DNA from: Proteiniclasticum sp.
Lineage (GTDB): Bacteria > Bacillota > Clostridia > Clostridiales > Clostridiaceae
Length of the DNA: 64,000 nucleotides
Direction of reading: 5' to 3'
NCBI RefSeq assembly: GCF_003514505.1
Contig: NZ_DOPX01000028.1
Location: forward strand, 12,483-76,482
Under the pieces are notes generated by a model. That model had not been told where the DNA came from. It saw only the letters and a program-made list of their open reading frames with translations, and did no database searches. Of this stretch, positions 63,699-64,000 are shown one piece after another (positions within the stretch are counted from its first letter, which is position 1; each line of letters begins with the position of its first letter). The translations under genes and the position numbers were made by a program.

Positions 63699-63727
63699 AG
63701 TTTACAAGAGGATTGCCTCACTGTCAA
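63699..63727 (-). promoter_or_regulatory. Promoter of speDE
   Basis: -35 TTGACA (63722-63727), 17-base spacer and -10 TAAACT (63699-63704) on the minus strand, giving a leader of about 100 bases. I saw no clear riboswitch fold in the leader. Confidence 0.75.
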
Positions 63728-63864
63728 TATATTTTCGTTAAGTTTTATCAAGTATTTTGTTTAGTGTAGCTAAACTTTTTGAGGTGTTTTTTCTCGTTTT
63801 AAAAAATACTTTTTGGGGAGCCTTTGTGTTTCTTGCTTCGCGTCGGAAACAGCTTCTGAAAGCA

Positions 63865-63890
63865 CAAAAAAACCACATCAGACGATGTGG
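63865..63890 (-). terminator. Intrinsic terminator of the rRNA-tRNA operon
   Basis: CCACATC / GATGTGG with a 4-base loop, followed by seven T residues on the minus strand, 7 bases after the CCA end of tRNA-Phe. Confidence 0.93.
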
Positions 63891-63897
63891 TTTTTTG

Positions 63898-63973
63898 TGG
63901 TGGCTTCACTCGGAATCGAACCAAGGACACGTAGATTTTCAGTCTACTGCTCTACCAACTGAGCTATGAAGCC
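63898..63973 (-). tRNA. tRNA-Phe (anticodon GAA)
   Basis: 76-base cloverleaf with acceptor stem GGCTTCA/TGAAGCC, D-loop AGCTCAGTTGGTAGAGC, anticodon arm GTAGACTGAAAATCTAC with anticodon GAA, T-arm with GGTTCGATTCC, discriminator A and an encoded CCA. It is transcribed on the minus strand directly behind 5S rRNA and before a terminator. Confidence 0.97.
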
Positions 63974-63981
63974 ATGGTACA

Positions 63982-64000
63982 TCTGGCGACGACCTACTTT
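63982..64000 (-). rRNA. 5S rRNA, 3' end only
   Basis: The minus-strand sequence AAAGTAGGTCGTCGCCAGA matches the conserved 3' end of Gram-positive 5S rRNA. Only about 19 bases are in the window. With tRNA-Phe and the terminator behind it, this is the tail of an rRNA operon. Confidence 0.8.

Noticed and set aside
63591..63864. Possible riboswitch in the speDE leader
   Set aside because: Apart from a good promoter I could not find a convincing multi-stem fold or terminator/antiterminator pair.
63757..63969. 70-codon open frame on the plus strand near the right edge
   Set aside because: It runs across the rRNA operon terminator and the tRNA-Phe gene on the other strand.

Overview
The window looks like chromosomal core sequence from a low-GC, Gram-positive, probably anaerobic member of the Clostridia. 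The evidence is the gene content (whiA, yvcK, the ftsEX-ctp-uvrBA block, DUF1836, YvrJ, DUF1659 and DUF2922 proteins, RpiR and PTS genes), strong AAGGAGG ribosome sites, many TATAAT promoters and U-tailed hairpin terminators. I cannot name the species. Nearly all genes lie on the minus strand. An rRNA operon end (5S rRNA, then tRNA-Phe) enters from the right on the same strand, which suggests that replication runs right to left here. I saw no insertion sequence, prophage or CRISPR array.

Layout, left to right. 1-5.2 kb: dnaE (N-terminal part), a Dabb protein, a ytoI-like regulator, whiA and yvcK. 5.6-18.7 kb: a sugar cassette under a LacI-type repressor, with two very large GH94-like phosphorylase-type proteins, a cytoplasmic GH30 glycosidase and a complete ABC sugar importer apart from its ATPase. 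18.9-35.9 kb: a zinc-ribbon protein, hisC, murB, uvrC, a PBP/SEDS pair with an FHA protein, uvrA and uvrB (with a LexA-like box), a PDZ membrane protein, a C-terminal protease and ftsXE. 36-42.8 kb: two YitT proteins, alr, nnr, acpS, a YihY-family protein and the DUF2922/DUF1659 pair. 42.9-50.1 kb: an aldose epimerase, then an RpiR-controlled operon (PTS IICB, GH4 6-phospho-alpha-glucosidase, 6-phosphogluconate dehydrogenase, gluconokinase). 50.2-64 kb: a six-SH3b amidase, a Rad3/DinG-type helicase, YvrJ and DUF1836 proteins, rsmI, a TrmN6-like methylase, PAP2 and HAD phosphatases, a parvulin, a peroxiredoxin, a C39-like protein, speE and speD.

Two systems stand out. In the 5.6-18.7 kb cassette, oligosaccharides bound by a lipoprotein would be imported, trimmed by GH30 and probably phosphorolysed by two distant paralogues of more than 1000 residues. 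Three near-identical operators tie the cassette to the adjacent LacI-type repressor. In the 43.9-50.1 kb operon, a maltose-type PTS and a 6-phospho-alpha-glucosidase sit with gluconokinase and 6-phosphogluconate dehydrogenase but with no gluconate permease. That suggests an alpha-glucosyl-gluconate (maltobionate-like) substrate whose two halves enter glycolysis and the pentose phosphate pathway. Both substrate assignments are inferences from gene context.

The remaining genes are mostly housekeeping: DNA repair, cell wall synthesis and division, translation modification and polyamine synthesis. Start codons were chosen by ribosome-site spacing and family length, and several differ from the longest open frame.
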